Shown: piece by piece, positions 1-11,269 of the stretch
How the letters are laid out: each line of letters opens with the position of its first letter
How positions within the stretch are numbered: position 1 is the first letter of the stretch
Source: Stercorarius parasiticus
Taxonomy: Eukaryota; Chordata; Aves; Charadriiformes; Stercorariidae
DNA length: 64,000 nucleotides
Direction: 5' to 3'
NCBI GenBank assembly: GCA_013396915.1
Contig: VWZL01002498.1
Span: 19,298 to 83,297 of the forward strand
Notes under the pieces: generated by a model
Told to the model about the DNA's origin: nothing
Databases searched by the model: none
Seen by the model: the letters and a program-made list of their open reading frames with translations, nothing else
Translations under genes and position numbers: made by a program

Positions 1-3000
1 AGCATACAGAACCTGAATATTAACCAATTACACATGTCACAGGGAAGACAGTATAGAAAATATACAAACAATATACAAACCAGCAGAATTTAAACATTGG
101 CTACTAATTCTGTGCCTTACTTCAGGGTAACCACAGTGGAAAAAGAGACAAGACCACTTGGCCTAAAAATAGCTTTTTGGTACAGAATTGTTCATTTGGT
201 GGCTTCCTGGATTGGTTAGTGAAGACATGAGGTGCATACTATGGAAATATATACAATTGCTGCATTTATCTTTTTAGTTCATCTCAGATGATTTGCAAAA
301 CTTTACAGGTTGAGATGCAATGCCATGATACTGTGTCGCGTGCCACAACACATTTTCTGCAAAAGTTGATCTCTTAAGCATATATGTCACATAAAGAAAT
401 TATTTTAAATGATCACCAAAACACAGAGACATGCAGTTGGTAAGTAACTTTTCAGATCTTGATCTATATTACAGTAAGAAAATGCTGCACAACAGTAGGC
501 TCCCAAGAAAAAAAGTCCTGGGAATCAGTACAGGACCAAACCTCATTAGCTCAAACCAGAGGCCCAGGGGTGCTTCTGAGCTCCCTAGTTTGAGTGTGCT
601 CAGCTGCATGTGTCCCATGCCAGGGATTAAAACCCATGAACTCTCCAGCTTGCATCCTTCCCCTTCTCACCCCCTGCTTTGTCTTCTGCAAGACAGTCCC
701 TGAATCCAAATGGTGAAAAGAACAAGGTCCCAAGGTACCACAAAGACAGCCCTCATTCCATCTAGGTAGTCCTTTGTGTGTCTACCTAATTATAAGGAAG
801 GTAACCAAAACACAATTATATGCTCTAAAACCCTTTTTCAATACCATTACCCTCTGCATTGGCAACCACACCCTCAGGTCACGGACTTTCCAAACTCTTT
901 GGAAAGTTTTAGCTGTGTTCATATTATCTATCAATGAACTATGTAAGGCAACTGAACTCAAATTATTGCTGCTCTGGACAACAGTGATTTTGCAAAACCA
1001 CACAGCATTTAGTCCTATTCTAATTTAAGTGTAGCAAAAGGTGCATTAGTATGTATCTTCTCAGAAATCAGGACTGGGCAAGTACAAGAAGTATACTTCT
1101 TCTGGAGTCAAAGGAAGTGCAAGATCCAACAACCCCTAACTGAACACTGGAAAAGCAGAAGACAAAGGAGGGATGTGTTGCAGAACATGTTAGTTAGCAT
1201 CTTATTCAGCATCCTAAACTAAACACAGCTCTGAAACACTTCTGTGCAGATGCCCTACCAAATGCTCCTGAATGCCCTCTGCCAAACACCTAAAATGACT
1301 GGGCTGATGACTGGTTTCTTAATATCCAAAAATAGGTAACATTTTGGTAGGCTGACAATATGCCAAGGTAATTTTCCACACAAATAATGCCAAAACAAGA
1401 ATTGAATAGTAATCAAGCTAGGAAACATGTGTGAAATTCAAAATAATTTCAAGTTAAAACAACAGCCTCATTCATCGCCGTGCAGTTTCAAGGTCACTGA
1501 CCTAAAACACAGCTCGTCTTGCTTTCTGCGCTCCTCTTCCACTTTGTCTAGCTTTTATAGGAACAAAAATATAAGAAGAGCTTGGCTGATAGATCTAGAT
1601 CTATATCAAGGTCTAATTCAAGCTGTGAATTACACTATTCTAACAATAAGGCCTGGCACCGCAAACAGGCTTCAGAGACAGCAGTGCTGGCATCTTTCAA
1701 GTTACCCATGGGTTCATTAAGCGGTTGGCCAGCAAGATGCTGGATTCTCTTATCTGATCTGAGTCTTGCAAAAGCACTCCAAAACAAGTGTTTCCTGAAA
1801 AATTAGTAGGGTGTGGGAACAAATTGATGCTCTGATTTTTACAAAAATTCCCCTGACTATGAGGGGGAAAGACAGGAAAACAGTTGGAAGACACCTACGT
1901 ATCCCTAGATACATGACTGACTTAAAAATACTTCAGAAATAACAGGCTATTTACATATTCTCACAACTTAACATCAGAAAACACAATGGAGAGAGGTAAC
2001 CCAGCAAAGATTAAGGAATGTGATAAACCATATTTAAAAGCAATAGATTGATAGTTTAAGTAACTTTTAAATACAAATTCTCATCTCTGAACCCATTTTC
2101 TAGACGTAAAGGGCATTTTCAGTTCAAAAAAAATCACAGCAATAAATCAACTTTCATCCAAACTAGTATCTTTTTCAAAAAAATTTATTTGTATGACTTG
2201 CATGCATAACTTCAAACTTTAAAATATTTGGGTTTTTTCTGATCTCCAAACTAAAAAAAAATAAAATAAACCCTACATAGAGGATTTCTTCTGCCTCTCA
2301 GATGCAGACTTACTTGGCCTCAAGTTTTTAAAACTTACAGAGTAAGCAAAAGGAAATTGAAACTGTAATTCTGTACTCTGTACTGTTTTCTGAGTTATGT
2401 AAATTACTGAGTAGATTAATGAAGAGGAACTGAAGAAAAGTAAAAAAATTGCTCAATTTCCCCTCCGAACCAGAAAGAAACATAGGGAGGAAAAGAAAGG
2501 GACCGAAACTTCAAATTCTGAGAATTCTAAATCTATAATCAAAAGAGCAAAGACTTTCACCAAGAAAAATTTCCATTTTGAATGCTACAGTATTGAAACA
2601 ACTTAAAAATATTCCTTAAACTATCTTGTATATTTTGTGACTCTAGCCTTCAAATCCAAGATAAGAACAGAGTTGTCATTCCTTGTTGAAACACAGCCTT
2701 TGGCAAGGCTTCGGAGGATCGGTTCTGTTTTAGGAATGGAAACAATACAGCACAATTTGTCCTGAAGACACTACAGAATGTTTCATCTTTGAAGACTGAA
2801 GTTGTAAACTGAAATTTGGGCAAGAAAAATCTAGGGTGTTTTAAACACAATCTGTGCATTCCTTCATCAGCACAAGAGATTATGACCTCTGAGAACACCT
2901 GATATCAAACTTGGCATGTCCAGGATGAGATTTAATAGTATCTCAGACAATTGACAGGTCCCACAGGATCTATGTCTTGGGAAAGCAAGTGATGTTTTAA

Positions 3001-5595
3001 AATATACTTGCTAAGAGACTGTGAAAATATTTAGGCAAAATTATCTCACCTGTGTCAGATGTAAGGTCAAAAAAGGTGACTTCTTCAGTTATCCCTTTCT
3101 CAGTCATTCCTTACAGTCTTCCCTTAATATCTCTGATAAGATCTATGGTTTCCAAATACCACTTTAGATAGAAACCACACTTGTATATGTTCATTTGTTA
3201 GCTGACTGAGGTCACTCCTAACCTACTGGTTTTTAAGAACAAAATATGTGATAGTCATGGTGACTTAAATCACAAGCTCATTTTCTTAGGATACATACAC
3301 CCTAAGAAACAAGTGTGCCACCTACTGATTTACCAGATACCACTGAAGCATACCCTTCCCAATTTTGTAATGTTTATACACTCCAGCAACAATATTTGAG
3401 GACTTTAATGAACTTCAGCTTAGAAGACTTAAAACAGAAGCGTCTGGTTTCATGGGCAGAAATTCAAGTATAGAAATACTACGGTATTTGGTCATTCCAG
3501 TTAAACAACAAAATTTATTTCATTTTATGCATATTATTCAGGATTATAGAGGAAGTCTATGGTCTCAACTCCTGGCTTAAAACTTTCACTGATGAACCAC
3601 CTCTCCTGAGTGTCTCTGAAGATGTTAAGTACATACGCACACATGCAGTGATGTTATACACCACTACCAGCAGTCAGAGATCTAGGCTGTAGATCTAGGT
3701 ACAGGCTGTGGCTGCAAGTCATCAGTTTCTAAATGATAGCGCTATTCAATTTGCCATTTACAAACTATTTTTACTACACTCACTAAAAATAATCATCCAT
3801 TAATTTAGTTTTAATGTCGTACAGAAGAAAAACCGACTAGAGAACACATCTACACTGGCAGGGCATTTTTCAATAGTCCCACACCATACACTTGGTGAAG
3901 GCAGAGTGCCTGCGAAAAATGAAGACTTACAAATCTCACTGGCAAGGTAAAAGAATGAAAGGCTTGTTCTTTGTTTTGATTTCCAATGCTTTTTTCCTAG
4001 AGAAAGAGGTCCATTTACGTTGATATTGAGTATTTTAATGTGCGAAGTAATACAGCAAACTGAAATGCCAACATGGTATGTTATAAATTCATCACTCCCT
4101 AAGCCAGCTGCTTCTTGTCAGAAAAGGAAAGTTCCTTTTAAGTGTCTTTTGAGACTGATATAAAACAAGTTATATGACAAAACTGTTTGTACTGTATGTC
4201 ATCAAGTATTTCTTAAAGCATAAATTATGACTGATTTTTTTTTAAATGGAAAAAAGAATTATTTCAGACAAGCAATCCAGCAAACAGTAATTCCACTTCT
4301 GATGTTTCAGGAAATGAGAAATGAGTCCCCCAGTGGTGCTTTCAGTAACACTGGAAAGATCATTTCAAACACCTCAACATGCAAATTTCAATACTGAAAT
4401 TCAACAAATACTTTGACTTAGCAGTGGCTTATGCGTTTAAATCCCTTTTGAAATTAAATATTTAAAATGTTGCTCCACAATATTCTTTCAAATACGTTTT
4501 TAATCCATACTTGATTTATTTTTCTGGAAGCCAATCAAATTGATAGGATATTTGGCCCTGTTCCTTCACAGGAAAGCACACAAATTCTACAGTGGCTTTA
4601 TCAAAAGCCAAGCCATGAAATTTCATTAAAATGTGTAGTTAATAAAGTCCTTATTCACTTTATTAGGTAATTAGTCTCTAGAAAGCTCTTTAATTTCATA
4701 ATCTCCTATCTTTAATACAATTTGTATTATGCTAGTTTGTGTATTTTTTAGTGTTAGAATAAATTATATTTCAATATTTGTCATTTGTGACTATTTGTCA
4801 GAGTTGTGAATTCTCATGACATTTTGTAACTGTTCTCCTCATTAGTCCTCTTTCTTTGCTTCCTTACTAGTATGTTGTTACTTAATGACGCCCTCAGAAT
4901 ATTTTCGCAAAATTAAATTGAAAAATATTTTTCTTGAAATATTTGCATGATTGTGCCAAAACATAATAAATATACTGCAATTATATGGCTGTCACAGAGT
5001 GCTTGATTGCCTCTATCCATGGCAAACACAGATAAAAATAAAGACAGAAGGGATAATCTCTGCAGAATTCATTTCCATGGTATGATACCACATTTATTTA
5101 GTCTATGGAGTAGGTAGGTGCCCACAACATGCTCATGGTCCTTAACTCCCAGGTACGCAACTGAATAGAAAATAACACTGGACTAAGGAACACAGAAGGG
5201 ATGTGCTCAAATCTCACCTGTTGTGGAGTCAAAATGCCACAAAAGCACAGACCTGCAGGTGTTTCTGGGTCCTGAAGGTTAGGCACGTGAACATGGCATG
5301 AATAACGGAGCTGGGGAGGGAAGAGCTTGCTCGTCTTTCTGATCATCTGCTGTTGCCCTTTCTGTCTGTCTGCTTCACAATACAGATGCATACTCTCCAC
5401 AAAATTTGCAAGAAAGTGCTGGTTATGAATTTGAGACTACACACTCATTTCCTATCTGCATGAGACACTTTGCCTTCAAGGATAACTGAGCAGATTGTTC
5501 CAGGGGTGTATTGAAACGCATGGTGACCATGCATCTAATTTCCATGTCCTCCTTCTTTCACATGGGTTCTGCATCGTCATATGTCTTTTGTGTGA
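1..5595. other. Upstream intergenic DNA, no gene recognised
   Basis: This is AT-rich sequence with many stops in all frames. The open frames present (longest about 100 codons, for example minus strand 5098-5400) have no recognisable family, and I saw no convincing chain of splice sites. I see no CR1 or LTR here. It could include a non-coding transcript or the UTR of a neighbour, which sequence alone cannot settle. Confidence 0.5.
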
Positions 5596-5600
5596 CCATT

Positions 5601-6178
5601 TGTCATAGTTTCATCTGGGATGAAGTTGAGTTTCTTACTAGCAGTTGGTATAGTGCTATGTTTTGGATTTGCGATAGGAAATAGTGTTGATAGCACACTA
5701 ATGTTTTTGATTGTTGCTAAGCACTCAAGGCCTTTTCTGCTTCTTGCATCCCCCTGCCAGCAAGTGGGCTGGGAGTGCACAAAAAACTTGGAGGAGGTAC
5801 AGCCTGGACAGCTGACCCCAACTGACCAAAAGGATATGCCATACTGTGTCATGCTCAACACATAAAGCCGGGGGAATAAGAAGGAAGGGAGGGATGTTCG
5901 GAGTAATGGCATTTGTCTTCCCAAGTAACCATTACGTGTGATGGAGCCCTGCTTTCCTAGAGATGGCTGAACACCTGCCTGCTGATGGGAAGCAGTGAAT
6001 AAATTCCTTGTTTTGCTTTGCTTGCATTCACGGCTTTTGCTTTGCTTATTAAACTATCTTTATCTCAATCCACAAGTTTCTCTCAATTTTACTCTTCTGA
6101 TTCTCTCCCCCATCCCAGATGGAGGAGTGAGTGAGCAGCTGTGTGGTCCTAGTAGCCAGCTGGGGTTAAACCTCAAAA
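5601..6178 (+). mobile_element. Solo LTR of an ERVL-like endogenous retrovirus
   Basis: It begins TGTCATAGTTTCATCTGGGA and ends in the CTGGGGTTAAACC region typical of this bird LTR family. It has a TATA-like CATAAAG near 5861 and ATTAAA polyadenylation-type signals near 6047. CCATT is repeated directly on each side (5596-5600 and 6179-6183), a 5-bp target-site duplication as expected for ERVL elements. No internal retroviral genes are present, so it is a solo LTR left by recombination. The terminal CA has decayed to AA. Confidence 0.8.
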
Positions 6179-6309
6179 CCATTAGTATGAAATGAAGCAA
6201 AGACCTAACCAGCTAAAGTTTGGCCAGAATTATGTTTGAAATAGCCATAAGAACTACCATAATTTAAGATAAGAAAAAGAAAAGCTTCCCCAGTCATGGA
6301 AATAATGGG

Positions 6310-6858
6310 GTTCATGGTAAGTAGATTCCAATCAGCAACTAAGCACCCACCAGCTGCTTGCTCACTACATCCCACAGCCACTGCAGGATAGGGGAAAGAA
6401 TTAGAAAAGCAAAAGTGAGAAAAAACTAGTGGGTCAAGATAAAGTGTGCTTAATAAATGAAGGAAGAAAAACTTTAAAAAACCCAAGTGATGTGGAGGCA
6501 ACCACTCACCACCTCCCACAAGCAGACCAATGCCTATCCAGTCCCCAAGCAACAGCTACCTTGGAAAGACCACCCCCCCAGCTGTGTTACTGAGCCTGAT
6601 GCTATATGGCATAAAATAACCCTTTGGTCAGTTGGGGTCAGCTCTCCCAGCTGTGTCCCCTCCCAGCCTCTTGCCCACCCCTAGACTACTTGCTGGCACC
6701 GCAGCGTGAGAAACAGAGAAGGCCTTGACATTCTGCAAGCACCGCTTAGCAATAGCTAAAACATTGCTGTGTTATCAGTGCTGTTTTGGTCACAGATCTA
6801 CAACACAGCAACATACAAGCTGCGACGAAGAAAACTAACTCCATCCCAGCCAGACACA
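6310..6858 (-). mobile_element. ERV LTR related to the 5601-6178 copy, inverted
   Basis: On the minus strand it begins TGTGTCTGGCTGGGATGGAG at 6858 and runs through the same landmarks as the plus-strand neighbour: the TGATAACAC block, the GACCCCAACTGACCAAA block, the ACCCACTAGTTTT block and a decayed TTGCTGATTGGA end. It lacks clear target duplications and is more diverged. Edges are approximate to about 5-10 bp. Only about 130 bp separates it from the other LTR. Confidence 0.72.
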
Positions 6859-6861
6859 GCA

Positions 6862-7990
6862 CAGAGTTAAAAGCAAGTCTTTGCCTTCCCTGTTTACATT
6901 CATCTCTTGTTACATTTCTACCACCTGCCTGCCACTGCCGTGCCCAAGTCTGTTTAGAGAAAGAAAAATCCACAGAGAAATTTGCGAAGCAGATGACTTG
7001 CCTCTACCAAGCTACTGCAAAATTTTTCTGTTTCTTCCTTGCCAGTGAGAGCCTCTACTAACTGTTGTAAAAGCATGAGAGATCAGCCAGACTTCATGGA
7101 GTATCCATCAGTCAGAAACTGGCCTTAGAAGTCTGGTGTGATTTCTCCTGTCTGCTGAGATATGGGCCAGTATAAATTGTTCTTGACTTGTCATTGCAGT
7201 TGCTTTCCAGTGAAGGGGATTATAAATCTCCATAAATTTTCTATGTGATGTTAAAAGTTGAATTGAGACACCTTCACGCATGCGGCTTGCTCACACTTAA
7301 AAATGACCCACCAACTCTTCTGTTACAACGGTCCACATTTATCATAATGTAGGGCCAGGACCTGTTTGTGCTGTGATCTCAACAGACTGATATGGCTTGT
7401 AAACATAGAACTAAATTTATACTTGCAATACAACATTATAAGAAATCTGGGGAGAAAGCAATGAGATCTGTGATAAAAAGGACTCACAGGAGAGAGTTGA
7501 TAGCAGCTGTAATTTCTTTACCTATTATTACCTGACTTCGAGGCCCAAAAATGATTATACTTGCCTGTTTCCTGTTACTTCTGCAGTTACCGATAGCAAT
7601 TAAGCTGCATTTCAAGCTAGAAAATGTTATTTGATTTCAGAATTCTGCTTAATATTCCTTCCAAAATAGACCTGGCTGGCAAAAGAGAATACTACAATGA
7701 ATTATTATTCTGAGAATAGCACAATTAGCTGTAGAGCATGGCTTTCTCCATCATCAACCCAGAGCTGATGACGGAGAGGAGACGGCTCTTTCATCCCTAT
7801 GACAAAACTCTGGTGATGTCTCACCAGTGGGGCCACAACCAGTGGTGCTCCAGCAGAGGTTTGCCTGCGCCTTCCTCAGAGTTGCCTAACTGTTTTATTT
7901 CTTTGCTCCCAAGAATAGATGGCTTTTTCATCTTTTTTTTTTTTTCATTAATGCACTGAAAAGAGATAGTGAACCATCTCTTCATCTTCA
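6862..7990. other. Unique intergenic sequence
   Basis: I see no gene, RNA or recognisable transposon here. There is a T-tract near 7931-7945 just before the CR1 copy. Confidence 0.5.
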
Positions 7991-7999
7991 GCCAGAGCA

Positions 8000-9165
8000 A
8001 CAGACGTCATCTACTTGGACTTCTGCAAAGCATTTGACGCTGTCCCACATGACGTCCTTCTCTCCAAATTGGAGAAACGTGGATTTGATGGATGGACCAC
8101 TCAGTGGATAAGAAACTGGCTGGATGGCGGCACTCAAAGAGTTGCGGTCAATGTCTCTATGTCCAAGTGGCGAGTAGTAATGAATGGTGTTCCTCAGGAT
8201 TCGGTACTGGGACTGGTACTATTTAGCAACTTTGTTGGCAGCATGGATGTTGGGATTGAGTGCACCCTCAGCAAGTTTACTGACAATGACATGCTGTGTG
8301 GTGCGGTTGACATGCTGGAGGGAAGGGATCTTGACAGGCTTGAGAGGCGGGTCTGTGTGAACCTCAGGAAATTCAACAAGGCCAAGTGCAAGGTCCTGCA
8401 CCTGGGTCACGGCAATCCCAAGCACAAATACAGGCTGGGTGGAGAATTGGTTGAGAGCAGCCCTGAGGAGAAAGTATGTGGGCGTGTCGGTGAATGAGAA
8501 GCTCCAACTGAGCTGGCAATGTGCGCTCACAGCCCAGAAAGCCAACCGCATCCTAGGCTGCATCAAAAGAGCATTGCCAGCAGGTTGAGGGAGGAGATTC
8601 TGCCCCTCTACTCTGCTCTGGTGAGACCCCACCTGGAGTACTGTGTCCAGCTCTGGAGCCCCNNNNNNNNNNNNNNNNNNNNNNNNNNNNNNNNNNNNNN
8701 NNNNNNNNNNNNNNNNNNNNNNNNNNNNNNNNNNNNNNNNNNNNNNNNNNNNNNNNNNNNNNNNNAGTTGGGGTTGTTCAGCCTGGAGAAGAGAAGGCTC
8801 TGGGAAGACCTTATTAACGGCCTTCAGGTACTTAAAGGGGGCCGACAAGAAGGCTGGAGAGGGACTTTTTACAAGGGCATGTAGTGATAGGATAAGGGGT
8901 AACGATTTTAAAGTGAAAGAGGGTAGATTTAGATCAGATTATCAGGAAGAAATTTTTCACTCTGAGGGTGGTGAGGCACTGGAACAGGTTGCCCAGGGAA
9001 GCTGTGGATGCCCCATCCCTAGAAGTGTTCAAGGCCAGGCTGGATGGGGCTTTGAGCAGCCTGGTCTGATGGAAGGTGTCCCTGCCCAGGGCAGAGGCTC
9101 AGAACTAGATGATCTTTAAGGTCCCTTCCAACCCAAACCATTCTATGATTCTATGGTTCTATGAT
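8000..9165 (+). mobile_element. CR1 LINE copy, 5'-truncated, reverse-transcriptase remains
   Basis: The plus strand encodes CR1 reverse transcriptase: YLDFCKAFDAVPHDVLLSKL, then GVPQDSVLG in place of the usual GVPQGSVLGP, a decayed active-site block, [10 protein letters not shown], and after the gap [15 protein letters not shown]. It ends with the standard 3' tail (AGGTCCCTTCCAACCC then ATTCTATGATTCTATGG). It is broken by a frameshift near 8475-8520 and by stops, so it is not active. A run of N (8663-8765) replaces part of it. Confidence 0.9.
8663..8765. other. Assembly gap (103 N)
   Basis: There are 103 undetermined bases inside the CR1 copy. Family knowledge predicts about 100 bases between the flanking LWSP and ELGLF motifs, so the gap size is about right and probably only repeat sequence is missing. 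Confidence 0.97.
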
Positions 9166-9169
9166 GAAA

Positions 9170-9479
9170 CAGGAAGAAGAGAAAATAACAAAACCAAGGC
9201 GTGAGCATGGCAACTTTTAAGACAGACTGCGCATGTCCGTTAATTTTCAGAAATACTGTGTTCTTTGGGTGAGAAGGTAGCCTTTTCCTTTAGTTTTGAG
9301 AAATAACCAATTAATTTTTTTCATCACTACCCCAGCCCATCAGTATCAATGCTTTCCTCAAATACGCGTTACCAGCACTCTGGGGCTGGGATAAACTGTG
9401 GAGAAATGGATTAACGCACGTGACACGGTGAAACCACTATCCAGGGGCTCTGGAAATTCAAATTAAAGGAACACGCTCG
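9170..9479. other. Unique sequence between CR1 and the CpG island
   Basis: This is the proximal upstream flank of the promoter. It has a CATGGCAAC near 9208 resembling half an X-box, but no complete site. Nothing else stands out. Confidence 0.4.
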
Positions 9480-9615
9480 AAGCTGCTACCCAGGGACGGC
9501 GGGGGAAGCCTCGGGGAGGTAAGGCGCAGCGGCGCCGGGCCCGGCTGCCCCAGCCTCCCCTCAGAGCCCCCTCAGCCCGCCCCACCTTCCCGCCCGCTGA
9601 CCCGCGCGGCGGCCG

Positions 9616-9625
9616 GCGCATGCGC
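9616..9625. promoter_or_regulatory. NRF1 binding site
   Basis: GCGCATGCGC is a perfect 10-bp palindrome matching the NRF1 consensus core. It sits in the ARMC3 CpG island, about 90 bp upstream of the likely exon 1 donor. The match is direct; use in vivo is inferred. Confidence 0.75.
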
Positions 9626-9632
9626 CGCGGGC

Positions 9633-9645
9633 GTCTCCTGGCAAC
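9633..9645 (+). promoter_or_regulatory. RFX X-box-like site
   Basis: GTCTCCTGGCAAC fits the X-box pattern GTNRCC, 0-3 spacer, RGYAAC, with a one-base spacer and one mismatch (T for purine) in the left half; the right half GGCAAC is perfect. RFX factors drive ciliary and flagellar genes through such sites, usually within about 100 bp of the start site. That matches the known biology of ARMC3. It lies 7 bp after the NRF1 site. Confidence 0.65.
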
Positions 9646-9649
9646 CGGC

Positions 9650-9712
9650 GCAACACCAGCGCGGGCCGCCGCTGCCTGCTTGCCTCCGCGTGGCGCGGCC
9701 CGGCCGCCGCCG
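9650..9712 (+). other. ARMC3: Probable untranslated exon 1 of ARMC3
   Basis: A strong donor (CCG|GTGAGT) ends a GC-rich stretch just downstream of the NRF1 and X-box sites. The conserved ARMC3 start codon lies in the next exon, one base after its acceptor, so an upstream untranslated exon is required and this is the best candidate. The 5' limit is an estimate because no start site can be read from sequence. An upstream ATG at 9620 lies inside the NRF1 palindrome and is probably outside the transcript. An alternative donor at 9518/9519 could end a different first exon. Confidence 0.6.
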
Positions 9713-9720
9713 GTGAGTGA

Positions 9721-9736
9721 GGGAGGGAGGGAGGGG
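9721..9736 (+). promoter_or_regulatory. Potential G-quadruplex at the start of intron 1
   Basis: GGGAGGGAGGGAGGGG has four G-tracts with one-base loops, a canonical quadruplex motif, 8 bp after the exon 1 donor on the coding strand. Function is inferred only. Confidence 0.55.
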
Positions 9737-9990
9737 CGGCGGCAGGCCCGCAGCGGGAGAGGCGGTCTCCGCGGCGAGCCCGTGGCGGAGGGAAGGCGGG
9801 CGAAGGGGGCGGGTACCGCCAGGGCGGAGGGCTGAGGCGCCGTCGGCTCCGAGTCAGCGGAAATACCGCGTTTTGTGACGCTGGCGAGTGAGCGGCCGTG
9901 GTGGCGATGGGAGGGTGGCGGTGAGCCGGCGGAGCCCGCTTGTCGCCGTGCCAGCGGGCCCCAGTCTGTGCCTCACCTCCCGGGAGGTTC

Positions 9991-11265
9991 GGTTCCACCC
10001 GTGAACTGAGGGCCACGCGTCTGGGGACTTCCAAAAGTCACGAGTCGAAGTTGTAAAAGAATAACGATTCTTTTTAATATTTTTTTTTAAAGGCATATGT
10101 TGAAGTTTCCTCCAACCACAACCAAAAAAAACCTAAAAACTTGATGTCCACTTGATAATGGCATCTGCAGAAAAGCAGTGACAATTGCAAGATTTATAAT
10201 AAAATTGTACGATGTGATAACAGGTGAAGTATATCAGACAACATAAATAACATTTAAAACCAAGCAGGGCAAATCCTGCTCTTAGGGGCCTCCTGACGCT
10301 GTTTCCAGTGGAAACTGGGAGCTCAGGAATTGGTGTCAGCAAAGGTGGGGAGAGACACAGGTGGGCTAGTTCAGCAGAGGGCAACTGAGACCAGTACTGT
10401 TAGGTGTGAATCAAAAAACTGCAGTGGACCCGTCCTAAGGAAACTTATATGGTAGAGGAAAAGAATTGTATTTAAAAGTTTGGGTAGGTAATACGAACAA
10501 AGAAAGAACAGTCCACTATAGATAAGATATGTAGAATTTATGTGTGACAGTAACATGAAAGGTGTGGGACCTTGTATGGATAATAGATGAGAAAGGAAAA
10601 AAAAAAAAAGAATAAAATATTAAATACAGAAGTTTTATCCTAAAGAGCACTAACAGGTGATTAGGGTATTAGGGAGAAAATCTCACCTAATGTATTGATG
10701 TTTCAAAGGTTTTGGGGTGCCTGCAGACAGGAATTTCAAAACAAAGTATGAATTTGCTGTCAGAGAAGCATCATCTGTAGAACAGAATTCTTTTATAATT
10801 TTGTTGCTACTCTGAAATTATCATCTATATAAGGTAGTCTGATACTGTATTATCTTAACCTATGCAAGACAAGCATCCGCTTTCTGTTGTTCATTGACTG
10901 AGCAAACTCACTTTCTAACCTTTGTTGATGGAAGCAAGATTTCTTTTTTTTTTATTTAATTTCATTTTTTGATTTTTATCATGCAACCATTTTCTGATTA
11001 CTTAATGTTCTGCTAACGCGATGAATGCCAAGATGGACTTGTATGTCCTATAGTTCCTACTTTTGTTCGCAAACGTGCTATTTGTATTTTTGTCCTAAAC
11101 TGTAACATTTTTTTAAATTATTTTTTTTAACCGTTAACATATTGAAGCCTGGTAAATGAGCAGTTAAAATTAAATGATAGGGCACTACCCTTGCAGTTTG
11201 ACATAACCATAAAAGTCATGAATGTGATAGTAACACAGCTGAGGTATTTCTAGTGTCAACAAAGA
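9991..11265. other. 5' part of ARMC3 intron 1
   Basis: AT-rich intronic sequence with poly-A and poly-T tracts (for example near 10598). I recognise no repeat family or gene here. Confidence 0.4.
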
Positions 11266-11269
11266 TGTA

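Larger units (their letters stand above)
9480..9990 (+). promoter_or_regulatory. ARMC3: CpG-island promoter of ARMC3
   Basis: This stretch is dense in CpG and GC-rich, in sharp contrast to the AT-rich sequence on both sides. It is the only such island in the window and lies 11 kb upstream of the first coding exon, on the right side for ARMC3. It contains an NRF1 palindrome, an RFX X-box-like element, two good plus-strand splice donors (9519 and 9713) and a run of four G-tracts. There is no obvious TATA box, as is usual for CpG-island promoters. The long minus-strand open frame across it (9561-10034) is Pro/Arg/Ala-rich and looks like a by-product of GC content. Confidence 0.85.

Noticed and set aside
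5620..5865. 81-codon plus-strand open frame with a hydrophobic start resembling a signal peptide
   Set aside because: It lies wholly inside the ERVL-type LTR, and LTRs of this family are non-coding.
8015..8497. Reverse-transcriptase-like protein as a host gene
   Set aside because: It is part of a CR1 LINE with its characteristic 3' tail and is broken by a frameshift and stops.
9620..9835. Plus-strand ATG open frame in the CpG island as an upstream coding start
   Set aside because: Its ATG is the centre of the NRF1 palindrome, the frame crosses the strong donor at 9713, and the peptide is compositionally biased.
9561..10034. 157-codon minus-strand open frame across the CpG island
   Set aside because: The translation is Pro/Arg/Ala-rich low complexity, as expected from reading GC-rich promoter DNA. 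It has no domain and no conserved start.
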